From: Neurospora tetraspora
Lineage: Eukaryota > Ascomycota > Sordariomycetes > Sordariales > Sordariaceae
NCBI RefSeq assembly: GCF_033439725.1
Contig: NW_026944384.1
Location: forward strand, 558,001 to 622,000
Reading direction: 5' to 3'
Length of the DNA stretch: 64,000 nucleotides
In this document: positions 45,301 through 57,525 of the stretch, in pieces
How the letters are laid out: each line of letters opens with the position of its first letter
Position numbering within the stretch: position 1 is the first letter of the stretch
Translations under genes and position numbers: made by a program
Notes under the pieces: model-generated
Database searches by the model: none
Told to the model about the DNA's origin: nothing
Seen by the model: only the letters and a program-made list of their open reading frames with translations

Positions 45301-47409
45301 ATGACAGTCGTCGCCTCTGCCGCTCCCATGGCCGGTCAGATGACCTCGGTGATCATGTCCATTGAACAACAACATCTCCAATCTGATATGGACCTGTCAG
45401 CCCTACAGCAGGCATCGTCATCATCAACCACGGCAGCCACCTTTGCTAAGCGGGATTCCCCGAGTGCCGTCTCGACCCCTGCCTCTTCGGCCCCCTCTCC
45501 AGCCTCAAGCTGTGGTGGCTCCACTCCGGCATCATCGACTTCCAACACTGCAACCACCACCACCAACCTCACTGGCGTGCCTCCCATTGCGCCTCGTCCC
45601 AGTGTCGCACCCAGGCCTGCCCCCATTAGAGCCGCTTCCGTATCTAGCCAAGGTGCCATGTCACCCGTCGACTGCCCTACTCCTGGGGGAGGCCCCTTGA
45701 GCATGACCAGCAAGGAATGGGTCATCCCTCCCCGACCAAAGCCTGGACGTAAGCCTGCCACCGATACCCCGCCTACTAAGCGCAAGGCCCAGAACCGCGC
45801 TGCCCAGAGAGCTTTCCGCGAGCGCAGGGCCGCCCGCGTCGGCGAGTTGGAGGACCAGCTGGAAGAGCAAAAGGAGGAACACGATCGCGTTGTGAGGGAG
45901 CTCCAGGGTCGCATCAGCCATTTCGAAGTCGAAGTCCAGACCCTGCAGTCACGATGCCACTGGCTGGAGGATATGTTGGAGAAGGAGAAGCAGGCCCGCA
46001 ATGCGCTGAGGAATTCTTGGGACAACATGTCGCCGCAGTCCATCCTACCACAACAGTCCAATGGTTATACTCTACAGCAACAACAGCAGCCTTCGCAACA
46101 ACCTCAGCTGGCAACCAAGGTGGACTCCGTTCCTATTGCAGAGCCACGACCAACCGCTCAGCCCTTCTCCATCTCTCAGATCATCTCGCCACCCGAGGAG
46201 GTCCCTCAGTCTCCGTTAGACGTCACCTGTGGTAGTTGCCAGAGCAGTGGCCCATGTGCCTGCGCCGAAGAGCTCCTCCAAAGTTCCAATGTCCTGATGG
46301 GCTGCGGCGGATGCACTCCCGAAGGAAGATGCGCCTGTCTGGAGGAGTCCATCCGGGTCCTTGCGGCTGCCGACCTCAAGAGGCCACTACCTCCCAGCTC
46401 GCCCTCGTTGGGTCCGGATGAGAAGAGGCAGCGCTCTGATGCTGGCGTTGAGGACGTCCAGTTGGAGACAGACTTTACTGCCTTGTTCTCGTCCAAGAAG
46501 CCTGAGACAACGATAGAGTCAATTACTCCCCTTCCAGCCCCTGTCCAGCAGCAGTCCCAGCAACAGTCCCAGCCCATGACTTCCGTCGAAATGCACGAGT
46601 CGTGCGGGTTCTGCAAGGACGGGACCTACTGCGTGTGCGCGGAATCCATGGCCCTCTCAGCTGCCTCTATGACCGTGGCCTCGGTGGTTCAACAAGTCCA
46701 GATGCATACTCCGCCGCCATCTGAGAACGATGTCGTTCCCATGCCTATGGAAGTCACGGCTACTGGTGCTGTCAAGCTACCTAGCTTTGGTTCTCTGAAC
46801 CGCGCAAGCAACTCTGATCAGCCTAAGCCCCCAGTCAAGACCGGTGGCTGTGGTCCTGGTGGTCCTGGTACTTGTGCCCAGTGTCTAGCTGATCCCAAGT
46901 CCGGTCTCTTCTGCCGCTCCCTTGCAGCCAACTTTGAGCGCAACAGGCAACAGACCGACAGCAGCAGTAGCGCTGCTCCCCCGTCCGGATGCTGTGGCGG
47001 CGGCGGTCCTGGCGGCGGATGCTGCAAGACCGAGAAGTCCGACGACGACGACGTCGTCCCCATCAACCTCAACCGCCACAAGACCACCAATCAACTGCCT
47101 GCTCCCACACCATTCAACCCGTCTTCTTCCTCCAACAATGTCGCTGCCAGTAACTCCGCCCTCTCCATCTCCTGCGCCGACGCTTACAAGACCATCGCCT
47201 CCCATCGGCACTTCGAGGAAGCAGCTGATGACATTGGCTCGTGGCTGCCCAAGCTTAGAGCAGTGCCTGCCAACCCACCGCCTAATAGAGGCAGTGTAAG
47301 CATGCGGCAATCGTCGACAGGCAAAGCGTGGGCGCCGATTGAAGTAGAGGCCGCAAGTATCATGGCTGTGTTGAAGGGTTTCGATGTGAGGTTCGGCAGA
47401 GGAGAGTGA
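45301..47409 (+). CDS. hapX: HapX, bZIP regulator of iron homeostasis
   Basis: Single-exon 702-residue transcription factor. Residues 138-152 (SKEWVIPPRPKPGRK) are the Hap4-like motif that binds the CCAAT-binding HapB/C/E complex. Residues about 159-225 are the bZIP: basic region KRKAQNRAAQRAFRERR followed by a leucine-zipper coiled coil. Cysteine-rich regions follow: CGSCQSSGPCACAEE (about 310), CGGCTPEGRCACLEE (about 338), CGFCKDGTYCVCAES (about 433), a CGPGGPGTCAQC...FC cluster (about 516), and a CCGGGGPGGGCC cluster (about 563). In Aspergillus and other fungi these sense iron-sulfur status, repress iron-consuming genes in starvation and activate storage in excess. The rest is Ser/Thr/Pro/Gln-rich. 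The start at 45301 is chosen because the Met-rich segment after it is protein-like; an in-frame ATG at 45223 would add 26 residues. Confidence 0.93.
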   Translation: MTVVASAAPMAGQMTSVIMSIEQQHLQSDMDLSALQQASSSSTTAATFAKRDSPSAVSTPASSAPSPASSCGGSTPASSTSNTATTTTNLTGVPPIAPRPSVAPRPAPIRAASVSSQGAMSPVDCPTPGGGPLSMTSKEWVIPPRPKPGRKPATDTPPTKRKAQNRAAQRAFRERRAARVGELEDQLEEQKEEHDRVVRELQGRISHFEVEVQTLQSRCHWLEDMLEKEKQARNALRNSWDNMSPQSILPQQSNGYTLQQQQQPSQQPQLATKVDSVPIAEPRPTAQPFSISQIISPPEEVPQSPLDVTCGSCQSSGPCACAEELLQSSNVLMGCGGCTPEGRCACLEESIRVLAAADLKRPLPPSSPSLGPDEKRQRSDAGVEDVQLETDFTALFSSKKPETTIESITPLPAPVQQQSQQQSQPMTSVEMHESCGFCKDGTYCVCAESMALSAASMTVASVVQQVQMHTPPPSENDVVPMPMEVTATGAVKLPSFGSLNRASNSDQPKPPVKTGGCGPGGPGTCAQCLADPKSGLFCRSLAANFERNRQQTDSSSSAAPPSGCCGGGGPGGGCCKTEKSDDDDVVPINLNRHKTTNQLPAPTPFNPSSSSNNVAASNSALSISCADAYKTIASHRHFEEAADDIGSWLPKLRAVPANPPPNRGSVSMRQSSTGKAWAPIEVEAASIMAVLKGFDVRFGRGE

Positions 47410-50400
47410 GATGAGCCGTTGCTAGCCTGTTAGAGTGTTTGCATATGTGTGATACTCTGGGTTGGGCGACGAGCAGTGCCGAGGGCGTCTGGCCGCTACG
47501 GGGATCTGTCGGTATTTTTGGGTTTGTTGGCCCGGTGCATGCCGACTTGACATGTCAACAACCCAACATCCATGTCCCGCTACCCATCTTCTCTCGCTTC
47601 TCGCAGGATGAATGACACAGTGGTGGGAAGAAGCGGAGCGAAAGGCCGAGCCAGGAGAACAAGCGCGTGAAGAGGGGCTCAGGCCTCAATTCCCTCATGC
47701 GGCCAACCCTGCGGCCTACTCAATCTCATCACACCGGCCAATCCTGTGGATCAATGTCACTCATCTCGGTCACATCTTGCGACCGTTTCCGCAGCTCCCA
47801 CCGCAGCTTCCATCCATCTTTATCCCCCTCATACCTTTTTGATCTGGGGCTTTGCTTGCCCAACGTCTTTAACTGCTCGCTTCCGGCCGAGTGGGCTGGG
47901 TTGATGGAAAAAGAAGACATATTTCTGGCCTATCATTATCACCGTCGTTTTGTCACTTGCATTTCACACAGTCGACGCAGTGGGATGGAGATGGCATTTT
48001 ATGCTTGATGCGTACAGAGGCAAGTGGATGGATTCGGGCGGGAGAAGAGGGGTCGACTGGGAGTTGTAGCAGCAGTGAGCGAGGGCAATGGGGGATCCAG
48101 TTCGTTGGATGGAGCCGAGGAGCTCATCGAAGCAAGCAAGGCAGACGCAGACGATGTGGTTTATTGAATGGTGATCCATGACAGGAGGGGCGACCCTTCA
48201 AGGGACTGATGAGAGGGGAAAGATGAAAAGCATTTTTGACGAGGAATCTGGAAGGAGGTAAAAAGGAAATGAAAAGGTATGATGGGTATCTGGGAGGTTT
48301 TTTGTTGGATCACTTGCATGCTCTGTACAATCATTATCGAGCGCATTGGGCGGGTGTTTGCTGTCGTTATCTTGGTATCTAACTAGCATTTATGGTTCTT
48401 TTCGTAATGGGTATGATGGTTTTGACCGCATCTTGCATGATTGTCTTTTGGGTATCTTTCTTCTATACCATCATGGAATGAAAACACTTTCATCCAGATC
48501 TTTAGAGAACAGCATGAGATTTCTGTGGCAGCGGGTACGGAAAGAATCAGACCGGACACTGGTGGACGTGGGATGAATGACAAACGACAACTGGTACCGG
48601 CCTCCGCCTCCGCCTCCGGACTCGAGACTGGCTCCGGGTTCGGGTCTGGCTTCCTTACTCGGGTCGGGACTCGGTTCTGGACTCGGTTTTGGTGGTTATT
48701 TATGACGCGGAAACGGATCCGGATGAATCAGGATCAGGTTAAATCAGGATCAGGATAAGTGTGTCATGTTCAGGCTCAGGAGCAGGATTAATAAGGTCAG
48801 AAGCAGAAAAGAATCAGGATTTATGTCTCCCTCCAGTCCCATGGCCGGGGTCGGGAAACATTGACAGTGAGTGGCAGATGCCCGACAAGCGACAACCAGT
48901 ATCGATACCGGCACTAGCTTCTGCTTCTGATGAAAGAAACGGTGATGATTTCCCGTGAAAAAAAAAACAATACAAATAAAAGTTACGATTGTTGCATAGG
49001 TATTTACCTACCGTCTTTTCTCCCTCTCCTCCTGCCAGAGCCGGATACATCAAGCATCAATCAGGATGCGTGCAGGACAGCCAGCATTTCCTAGATAACT
49101 TCTAACAGAAAGTCTATACTGTACAGTACTGAGGAGGGAGTGTACTACGTACGTATGTATGTATGTATGTACAGAACACGACGGATTCTATTCCATGTCT
49201 CAGACACTTTCCAGACAGCACTTTCCAGATACTTTCCAGATACTTTTTAAAAAGAACAAAAAGCTGGAAAGAGTTTTGGTCGGAGTGATTTGCTGCCCAA
49301 TCTTGCTTGATTCATTCAGATTGAACTTTTTTTGATGTATGTTTCACGACTTGGTAGGTAGACTAGTTGGTTGCTCTTTTCTCTTGGGTTCTGATTACCT
49401 AGGTAACTTTGCTCAATTCTTCCAGTCTGTCTGTTTGTTATCAGACAGACAGACAAGTCGTCATAGGTTGGTTGTCTCCCGCCGTTATTCATTCATCATC
49501 ATCGGGACTCTGGGATCTGCGTTTATGTTCCGGTTTTTTTTTTCTTTTTTTTTTTTTTCCGTTGCGTTCTAGAAGGTGTTCCGTTGTGTTGGTCTGGTGG
49601 TTGGTTGGTCCCATCATCCCTTATTTTTTTCATTCCATTCTTTTTCTTTTTCTTTTCTTCTTTGCCCCCCTAGAAATTAACACCTCTTCCGTCACGCTGG
49701 CAGTCTCCCTTCTTTTTTCTTTTTTTTTTTCTAATTTTACCCTTTTGCAGTTCTCTTCTTCCTCTTTTTGTTCCATCTTATGTTGTTATTACTTATTTTC
49801 TCACCTCTTTCCGCTTCCTCCTCCTATAACGCCTCACTTTTGTTATGTTTGTTTGGCATCCCTTCATTCTTCTATATGCCTCTTCTGGCGTGGCTACGCC
49901 AAATGCGCATGGTTTAGCTGGCTGTTCTCATAAAATCACGATCATTTTCATAGACTTTTCTCGCCTGAAAATCGCCATGTTCAGATGTGAAATACATGTC
50001 CTCAGATCTTCAGACTGAGAATCCCTGCATGAAATGGGCTGTCTTCTAGTTCCAGTTGATGGATCGGACTTCATCGTTCTATGAGGCAATGTTTCTTCTT
50101 TTCTTCTCATTTCCCGGACTTGTTTTTTTTTTTTTTTTTCGCGCTTGCCCTCTTCAGAGAGCAGCTGGATTGTCTTCCCGATTTATTAGCAGTTGTTCCT
50201 CTAAGAGGCGAGGATGTCTTGATTTTCCGGTTTTTGACCTTGTTGATTTGTGTTCAAAAATTTATACTACGGATATCAATGTCTTCTTTCCTTCCCTCTC
50301 TGTTCCTTGTTTTTCTCCCTTTTACCCCCTTGCCCGGTGAGTTACATGAACTCATAAAGTAGACTACTGAACCACAACCCCACCACCAAAACACCAACCT

Positions 50401-51691
50401 CGGAGTTCGGACATTGTGAACCGTAAGACTCGTGAGACACCAAACCTTCTCTCAAAACAGCCATGAACCTCGGCAAACTCTCTTTGGAACTCTTTCGCAA
50501 CAACACTCTGTCTCTCTCCTTGCCCCTCCGACTTCCCCAACCTGCCCAAACTGCTGCTGCTCCAACGCTCCAACCTCGTCAAGCCCCATCAAGCCCCATC
50601 AAACCTCCCGGCCGGGTCCAAACTTACCCGAACTCCAAAGCTAGACAATGATGCTGTGTTCCCGATGATGTGTACGTAGCACACACGTAGCTACACGACG
50701 ACACAGCAGCAAAGTAGACATGGAGTAGGTACTACTGTGACTCTCAGTCCACGCGATTTTCTAGCTTGCTACTTTGCTAGCTAGCTTTGACCATCCATCT
50801 TGCCTTTCACAACTTCTACCACATCTACTCCTGTCCTTCTTTACTTAGCTGAAGCGGTGTAAGCTGCGTGTCCACGAGAGCAACAACTATTGTCAGCTGG
50901 CACAATGGAGGTACTAGTCCACGTAGACCGTGGAAGATGAGGAATTGGACAATGGGGCGACGAGGACGTCAACGACACAGCTAAGGGCTTGAAAATCAGC
51001 TAACACGGCCAACGGGATGAGCAGATCCGCCGGGATTGTCTCGGGAGGAGTGTGGAGGATTCGCCCTGTGTTTCCCAGGACTTGCGCGTTCATCTCGTTG
51101 GCCAATTACTCAGGTAAGGCGAGCCCAGAGCACTAGCTAGCTAGCTTAGCTGGCAGACCTGCTAGCTGGCAAGGTGTGGTGGACGGTGAAGCTCCATGAC
51201 TGTGGGTGCGTGTAAGTTTTTGTGGCTGGTGCGACTGTCACCGAGGCACGGCATTGCTGTTTTCCCAATTCTCCCTCTGACTTGTGAAGTAGGAGTCATC
51301 GGACATATCCGTGACGACGTGGCACAGCACGCGGGCGTGTGCGCTTGAACGACCATCTCGAGCCCAAACTGGATGGATGAACTGACTAGTCGTCTTCCAT
51401 GATTTCCATGAAGCGCAAACTGGGAAGGGTGTAAACGAGTTGACGAGGTAACCCGGGAGCACAATGTGTACACTGAGACGTAGATCGTTCTTCGCTGGCA
51501 TATTTGCGCCTGAGACATATTCGTTGTCGTCCTTCCGTCTTGAGACATGCTTCACGTACTTAATGTAGGTCGTATGTGGGTTTGTGTTTGTAATACCAAG
51601 CCCTAAACCTGTTGCCGTTAGTAAACGACTTGTCGGAAACAGACGGGGGTACCTGTCATTATCCAGAAGGGCAAACATGTCTGATAGTTCG
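47410..51691. other. Non-coding tract between hapX and the 10.2-kb element
   Basis: About 4.3 kb with no convincing gene. It contains Gly/Ser-type GGCTCC-GGGTTCGGG and GGATCAGG repeats (about 48600-48790), a GTAT microsatellite (about 49148-49172), several long T/CT runs (49537-49560, 49720-49730, 50126-50140) and CTAGCTAG palindromes near 50770 and 51140. Open frames up to 174 codons are driven by the T/CT-rich composition and lack motifs. The left part must include the hapX 3' UTR. Confidence 0.5.
48600..48795. repeat. Degenerate hexanucleotide repeats
   Basis: The first half alternates GGCTCC, GGGTTC, GGGTCT and GGACTC units. The second half alternates GGATCA, GGTTAA and GGCTCA units. Related GGCTCC/GGGTTC units also occur at 43140-43175. 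Confidence 0.75.
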
Positions 51692-51697
51692 CAAGTG
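51692..51697. repeat. Target-site duplication CAAGTG (left copy)
   Basis: Directly outside the left TIR; repeated at 61929-61934 directly outside the right TIR. Confidence 0.75.
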
Positions 51698-51747
51698 TAC
51701 GGTGGCCCAAGTGTTGGCTATGCTCAATTGAAAAAGTTTGGTCAGAA
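51698..51747 (+). repeat. Left terminal inverted repeat of the 10.2-kb element
   Basis: Starts TACGGTGGCCCAAGTGTTGG. Differences from the right end in the first 37 bases are G-to-A type on the right, as RIP would make. Confidence 0.8.
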
Positions 51748-54195
51748 AATGGCCCGTGTCAGCTGCAGGCACTAAGTACGCGCCCAGGCGCGTTGACATA
51801 AATTTAATTTAATAATTAAATCCATCTCACATTATACGTAACCCCGCTTCTCTATATACCTTAATATACGTAAATACTTTTACTACAATAATAACCTATT
51901 ATCTATTAACGATTACAATATATTAAAATCAATTTATAAGCGTATATTATATATAAAATTAACGTATATTTATTTTAAACTAATACTAAAAAAGGAAAAT
52001 ATATCCGTTAATAAAAAAAGTGATATTATTGTAAAGCTCCAGCTTTATACCTTTAAGGGCAAATCTATTGCGTAAAATATGGACGACGATAAAATATTAG
52101 AAGATTTAAATAGTAATTGGCCTAACGAGAAATATGTCCGCTTCGCTATTAAAAAATTCTTCGATTACAATATTAAGAAGGCTTATACCGTTTTGGTTAT
52201 GAATTAAGTAAAAATACTTATTAAAATTAATTGATTAATATTAAAGGCAATTAAATTTAATAAAAGAGTATAAATTATCATCCGCTGCTTAAATTTAAAA
52301 AGATATTAGGTAAAGGGAGAATTAATTATTTCGATTTTAAAATAGGATTACCCGAATAATTTATTAGCCTAGCCTATTATTTTTTTAACGCTAAATCTAA
52401 TATAAACCCCTATGTTAAATATATAATTATTAATAATTATAATTTTTTCGCTAATTGTATTTCCGGCAGTAAGTTTATTAATAAGGGTATTTGTACTAAT
52501 TATTATTATAAAAGCGAGGGTAAAAATTACTTTTTACACAAAGGTGTATTATATTTTTATTCTTTTTTTTAATTATTATATTTATTTATTAATATTCTTT
52601 TTAGCTTTTAACAAAGTTAAAAAGAAGAAAAAGTAAGATAAAGTCCCTTTTTCTGCTAAAATTATTTATAGTAATAAAGTTAAGGATTTAGAGAGGGTTT
52701 TAATTTTAAGTTCGCGCTAAAATCGCAAAACATAAGGCTGAAATGCGTTAAACGCTGAATAATAAACTAAAAGTAATTATATAGTTAGGGTTTAAACATA
52801 TTTTATACGTTTAAATAGTTATTTTTAAAAGATTTATTTACTCTATTAAATATTATAAAACGTATAAAACCTTTTATATTCATTATATTTAAAATAATCA
52901 TAATAAAAAGAAAATAAAAAGTTAAAAATTAGGGCCCTACTTAATTTAAATATTAAATTAATAATAAAAGTTTTAAAAACTTTGATTCAATAATTATAAA
53001 TTAAAACCTTTACGATTAAATTAAATTATTTAATAAAGTACTAAAACCCGTTAGATTCCTAAATTATAATAAGGGTAGAAATAGAATGCTATCTAAGTAT
53101 TTTTCCTTTAGAAGGTTTTATTCTTTTAAAAATTATATATTTTATAAAATTATTATTAATTTCCTTAGAATATATTTATTTAACCGTTTTAATAAAGAGG
53201 ATAACCTTTATTATTGTTAGTATTAGGTTTTTAAATTACTTTTAATTTTAGAATATTTTAAACATTATAAAAATCTAAGGAATTCTATAATAAAATTAAA
53301 TAATTATATTTAATAATTGATATACATATTTAAATACTTCTTTCCTACGGGATTATATACAATTGAAATTAAAAGTATATTAAATTCCGGTAATAAAAAT
53401 ATTGTAATTATAAATCGATTCGAAAAGTTATTAAACGTAAATAAAAAATATAAAACCAAATTTTTTAAATTAAAAAGAACGGTTAACGGTTATTTAATAA
53501 AGATATTTGATATACAATTATTATAAATAATTAATAAATTAGTTAGAATATAACTATATAATATTTAATTATAATAAAATCCTTTTTTTTTAAAGAAGTT
53601 TCCTTCTTATAGACTTTTTAAACTATTTAAATATTTTATAAATAATATAATTATAAGATTGCGTTTTTCGTCTTTTGAAAATTATAGAGATAATTCTTTT
53701 AATTCCGTATATTAAAAATGAATAAATAAATTACTTTTAAACTTCAAAAGGTTTTGAAATTAAAAGAATAAAGGGTTCCCTTATTAATAAAGGTCTTTAT
53801 TTACCTTAATTAAATTATATATACTATAATTTTATTTTAAACCGTTTAATATAATTTAAATTATTTATATACTTTTTATAAAGGTTAGAATTATATATAA
53901 GCCGGAATTTGAATTACGAATATTTAATTAAATTTATTGGATTTTACTTAATTAAATAAATAATATATATATTTATACAACCTTTTAATCATGTAATATA
54001 TATTTTAAATTTAATAAGATTATATATATAAATCCATTTTATAATGACTTATTATTATAAGAATCTTTATAAAAATTTAATTTAAAACTGTTAAAATATT
54101 AATTTATTTATTCAAATTATTAAATAAAGCTTTTATATAAAATAATTATATACTTTTTTGGAATTAATATTTAATATAATTATTATAAATATAAA

Positions 54196-54398
54196 ACGTC
54201 ATTATTCACCGAGCGGTGAGTGAGCATTGCTACGGTAGGAAACGCAGGTGCCGGCCGCGAGGCCGGCACAAGGGGCGGGGGTTTTTACCCAGCAGACGGA
54301 AGTATGTACGGTTTTCCTTCCGAAAATAGATGAAGGACCCCATGCCCATCGGGCGCTTAGTATATAGTTACTAGCATAGGGAATAAGACTACTATCAC
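54196..54398. mobile_element. 203-bp GC-rich insertion with 15-bp direct repeats
   Basis: An island of normal GC content inside the roughly 80% AT element, flanked by an exact 15-bp direct repeat TATTATAAATATAAA (54181-54195 and 54399-54413). That is the size of duplication made by LINE/SINE-type insertion. It holds perfect hairpins: CACCG-AG-CGGTG, and GTGCCGGCC-GCGA-GGCCGGCAC. There is no A-rich tail and no clear polymerase III box. It escaped RIP either because it is short or because it arrived later. Family unknown; a mobile GC hairpin element or SINE is possible. Confidence 0.6.
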
Positions 54399-55745
54399 TA
54401 TTATAAATATAAAGAAGTTTTTAAAATAATTCGTAAAATAATTCTTAATTTAATAATAATAAATGTACATAAAATTATATTTATTTAATAAATCATTAAT
54501 ATTAATTGAAATAAATCTACTTTTATATTAAATTTAAATTAATATAATATCGTTAATTTATATTCCTAATACCTATCTTAAAGGGCGTACTATATTTATA
54601 CCCTCGGTTGGCTATCAAGCTATACTATAACACTTATTACTAAAACGGTTTTTAATATTTAAAGAAGAAACTAATTACCTCCAATTAAATTCAATTCTTC
54701 CTAGTTTCTTCTTAATAAATACTACCCTTTTACATCGCTTATTACCCTCCTAAACGTTTACTTATTACCCGTCATTCAATTTTATAACTTTATAATATTT
54801 ATATAACCTACCTCTACTCTAATATTTTCCGTACGTTACTTCGAAATTAACGTTCACTATTCAAATATGCTAATTAACTATTTAATATAATTAGTATATA
54901 CTAATTATAATTAATTATTCGTTATTAAGATAATATTTCTCAATACGCCGGAAACTGCTTTTATTATAAATTTAAACTCCCTAATAAGCACCCCTACCCG
55001 TCTATTTCTATTTACCCAAATTAATATTATTATCGTCCCTTACACTAATTATACTAAAAAACAAACGTTTATTATCCTTACTATTTCCGTCCTGACGGCT
55101 ATAAAAATATTCTTTTTAACGAAATTATAGAAGTTAACGTAATTTACCGTTAATGAACCGTTTCCCTAATTAAAAAGATTTTACTTTAAAATATTCGATT
55201 AATTATTTTTAATTAATATTTAAAGTATATTAAATAGTAAAAGGGTAAGAAGAGGCCTATTATAAACGATAAACCCTTATAGCGTTTTATTTACACTTAC
55301 ATTAAATCCTACATTTTAAATAAAGGGCTATTCGACAATTACTTCTATTTTATTTATTAAATAGGCGAATAATATATATTAAATAAAAAAGCCCCCGAAT
55401 ATATTAATATTAATAAGTTTAAATTCGTTAGTACTAACCTTTTTTTAAATAATAATAAAATATAATTTACTAACCTCTATATAGGATCATTAAAGTCGAT
55501 TAACCTAGATAAATTTAAAAAAGAGGTAGAAATTATAAGTAAAGCTAAAAAAGATTAATTTATAACAATTACCCTTATTTAAATTATTATTATAGGGGAT
55601 AATAATAATTCTACCGATACCGACACTATTTATAAATAATAACGCTAAAGTATATATAAAAGCGGGCCGCTTCCCTACGTAATAAGAATTCCGCTTCTTC
55701 TCTTACTCCTAAATAAATATTAATTTTTACAAAAGATATTAAATA

Positions 55746-55927
55746 AGAGCCGGGTATTAAGAAGGAGCGTAACGTTAAAAGGGAGCCGACTATTAAGAGG
55801 GAGGTGGGCATTAAGAGGGAGTTGGGCATTAAGAAGGAATTAGGGACGAAAGCGGAACTAAGTATTAAGAGGGAACTAAAAATGAAAGCGGAGTCGGGTA
55901 TTAACAGGGAATTAGGTACGAGAGTAG
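55746..55927 (+). repeat. 24-bp tandem repeat of coding character (8-residue period)
   Basis: About seven or eight degenerate 24-bp units, typified by ATTAAGAGGGAGTTGGGC plus six bases. In one plus-strand frame the units read I-K-R-E-L-G-type octads (for example IKREVG, IKRELG, IKKELG). It is part of the 10.2-kb relic. The preserved period shows that it was once protein-coding. Confidence 0.7.
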
Positions 55928-57435
55928 AACTCAGCGTAATATAAGCGCTAAAGATTAAATAAGAGCGTTAGGTTAGATAGAAGGGTAGTGTTAACTAAAG
56001 CGTAAATATAAAAAGAGAATTTAATTCGAGAGAAGAAGCAGAATATAAAAATACTCCCCCCTCTTCCTAATAGTAAATTAAGCTCTAAAAGGAAAATAAT
56101 ATAAAGGATAATAGGTAGGGGTCGGTAAATAGTAATATTACTATATCGGATTATATTATTTTAAATAGGGAAGATTTTATTAATTTTGTTAATATTAAGG
56201 AAATTCCTATATACTTTATAAGGGGCCAGAAAGGCTCGCGGCTAATCGGTTCTGATAGTTCTAATTCCGTGCCTACTTTGGTCGAAATACCCCCGGCGCT
56301 TTTAATTCGTAATCGTAGATAATAGACTTTTAAAATATTAGCTTTCTCTTTTTATTTGTAGACGATTTTTATAATAATAATAGAATTAAAATTCAAGATT
56401 TATTTGAATTTTATATTCTTCGTAACTTTATAATATTTGTATTGAATATGTTAGAATATAAGTGAGGTATTGAAATTGTAAAGAATATTATTCTTTTTAC
56501 TTATTTATATTATAAAACTTGGACTTTTGGAATAGAATTTGATAAATTAAAGTAATTAAATATAACCTTTATATATATTTGAATAGAGTGTAAATTTTAA
56601 GAGTTTAGTACTTGAGCGGTATATATAAAAGAAATATATTATTGAGCTTCTAAATTCGAGTTACGTTTATAAATATTCTTTTTCTTTTAATTTCTTTTAA
56701 TTCTTTTAAATTTTTTTAATTTGTATATTCCTATCTTCGTAAATATAAATTAATAACTTTTATAAAACTTTATTAATATATTTAATTTATAACGGGAATA
56801 TTAATATATATAAACGTAGACCTTTTATTTTTATATTATAAAAATATTATTTATATTTAAATAATATAAATTTATAAATACCCTTTATTATTAATTAAAT
56901 TATACTATTATTTTAATTTATTTATATATCGATACTATCTTTTATAATATTAATAATTAATTAATTTTAAAAGTGTTTAATTATTTCTAATTTTATTACT
57001 AGTCGTACTAATATTCATTATTACTTTTAATTTTATTAATTCTACCTTCTAATACTTTTATTATCCTATCTACGTCTCTTCCCCCTTATTTAACCAATTA
57101 CTTTACCTTATCGAAACTACTTATTAGTAATTCTATAAAATATACGGCCGGAATCTTCTATACTAATTTATATTCCTTTAATTAATCCTGAAAACAATTA
57201 TATTATTATCGAAATAATTAATTTTTAATATTTTGAACGTATAGGACGAAATGTTCTATATTTAAAACGTACAATTCTATTATTTCTTAAGGTAAATACA
57301 GGTCGAATTTAAAATTATTTTACTGAATAATATTTTTTAAATATATATACCACTCCCAATTTATTTTATACTAGTAATTAAAAACTTTAACTTTATTATA
57401 TTTATAATATAGAATTATTATTTTTCTAAATATAA

Positions 57436-57525
57436 TATAACGGCGATTATGGTAAGGCCGGATAATATATTAATACTAACATTCTATAAAGTCTAAGAAC
57501 TTAGTTCGAATCCGGGGTATAAAAG
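57436..57525 (+). other. tRNA-like relic with consensus B box
   Basis: GTTCGAATCC at 57504-57513 matches the polymerase III B box. Some 50 bases upstream GGCGATTATGGTAAGGCC resembles a tRNA D-arm/A box. The middle is AT-shifted and no full cloverleaf is evident. A RIP-mutated tRNA gene or SINE head captured in the element is possible. Confidence 0.3.

Noticed and set aside
51698-51750. Tc1/mariner ends with simple TA duplication
   Set aside because: Although TA sits at both tips, an exact CAAGTG on each side at the same offset is better explained as a 6-bp target duplication; TA is then part of the repeat.
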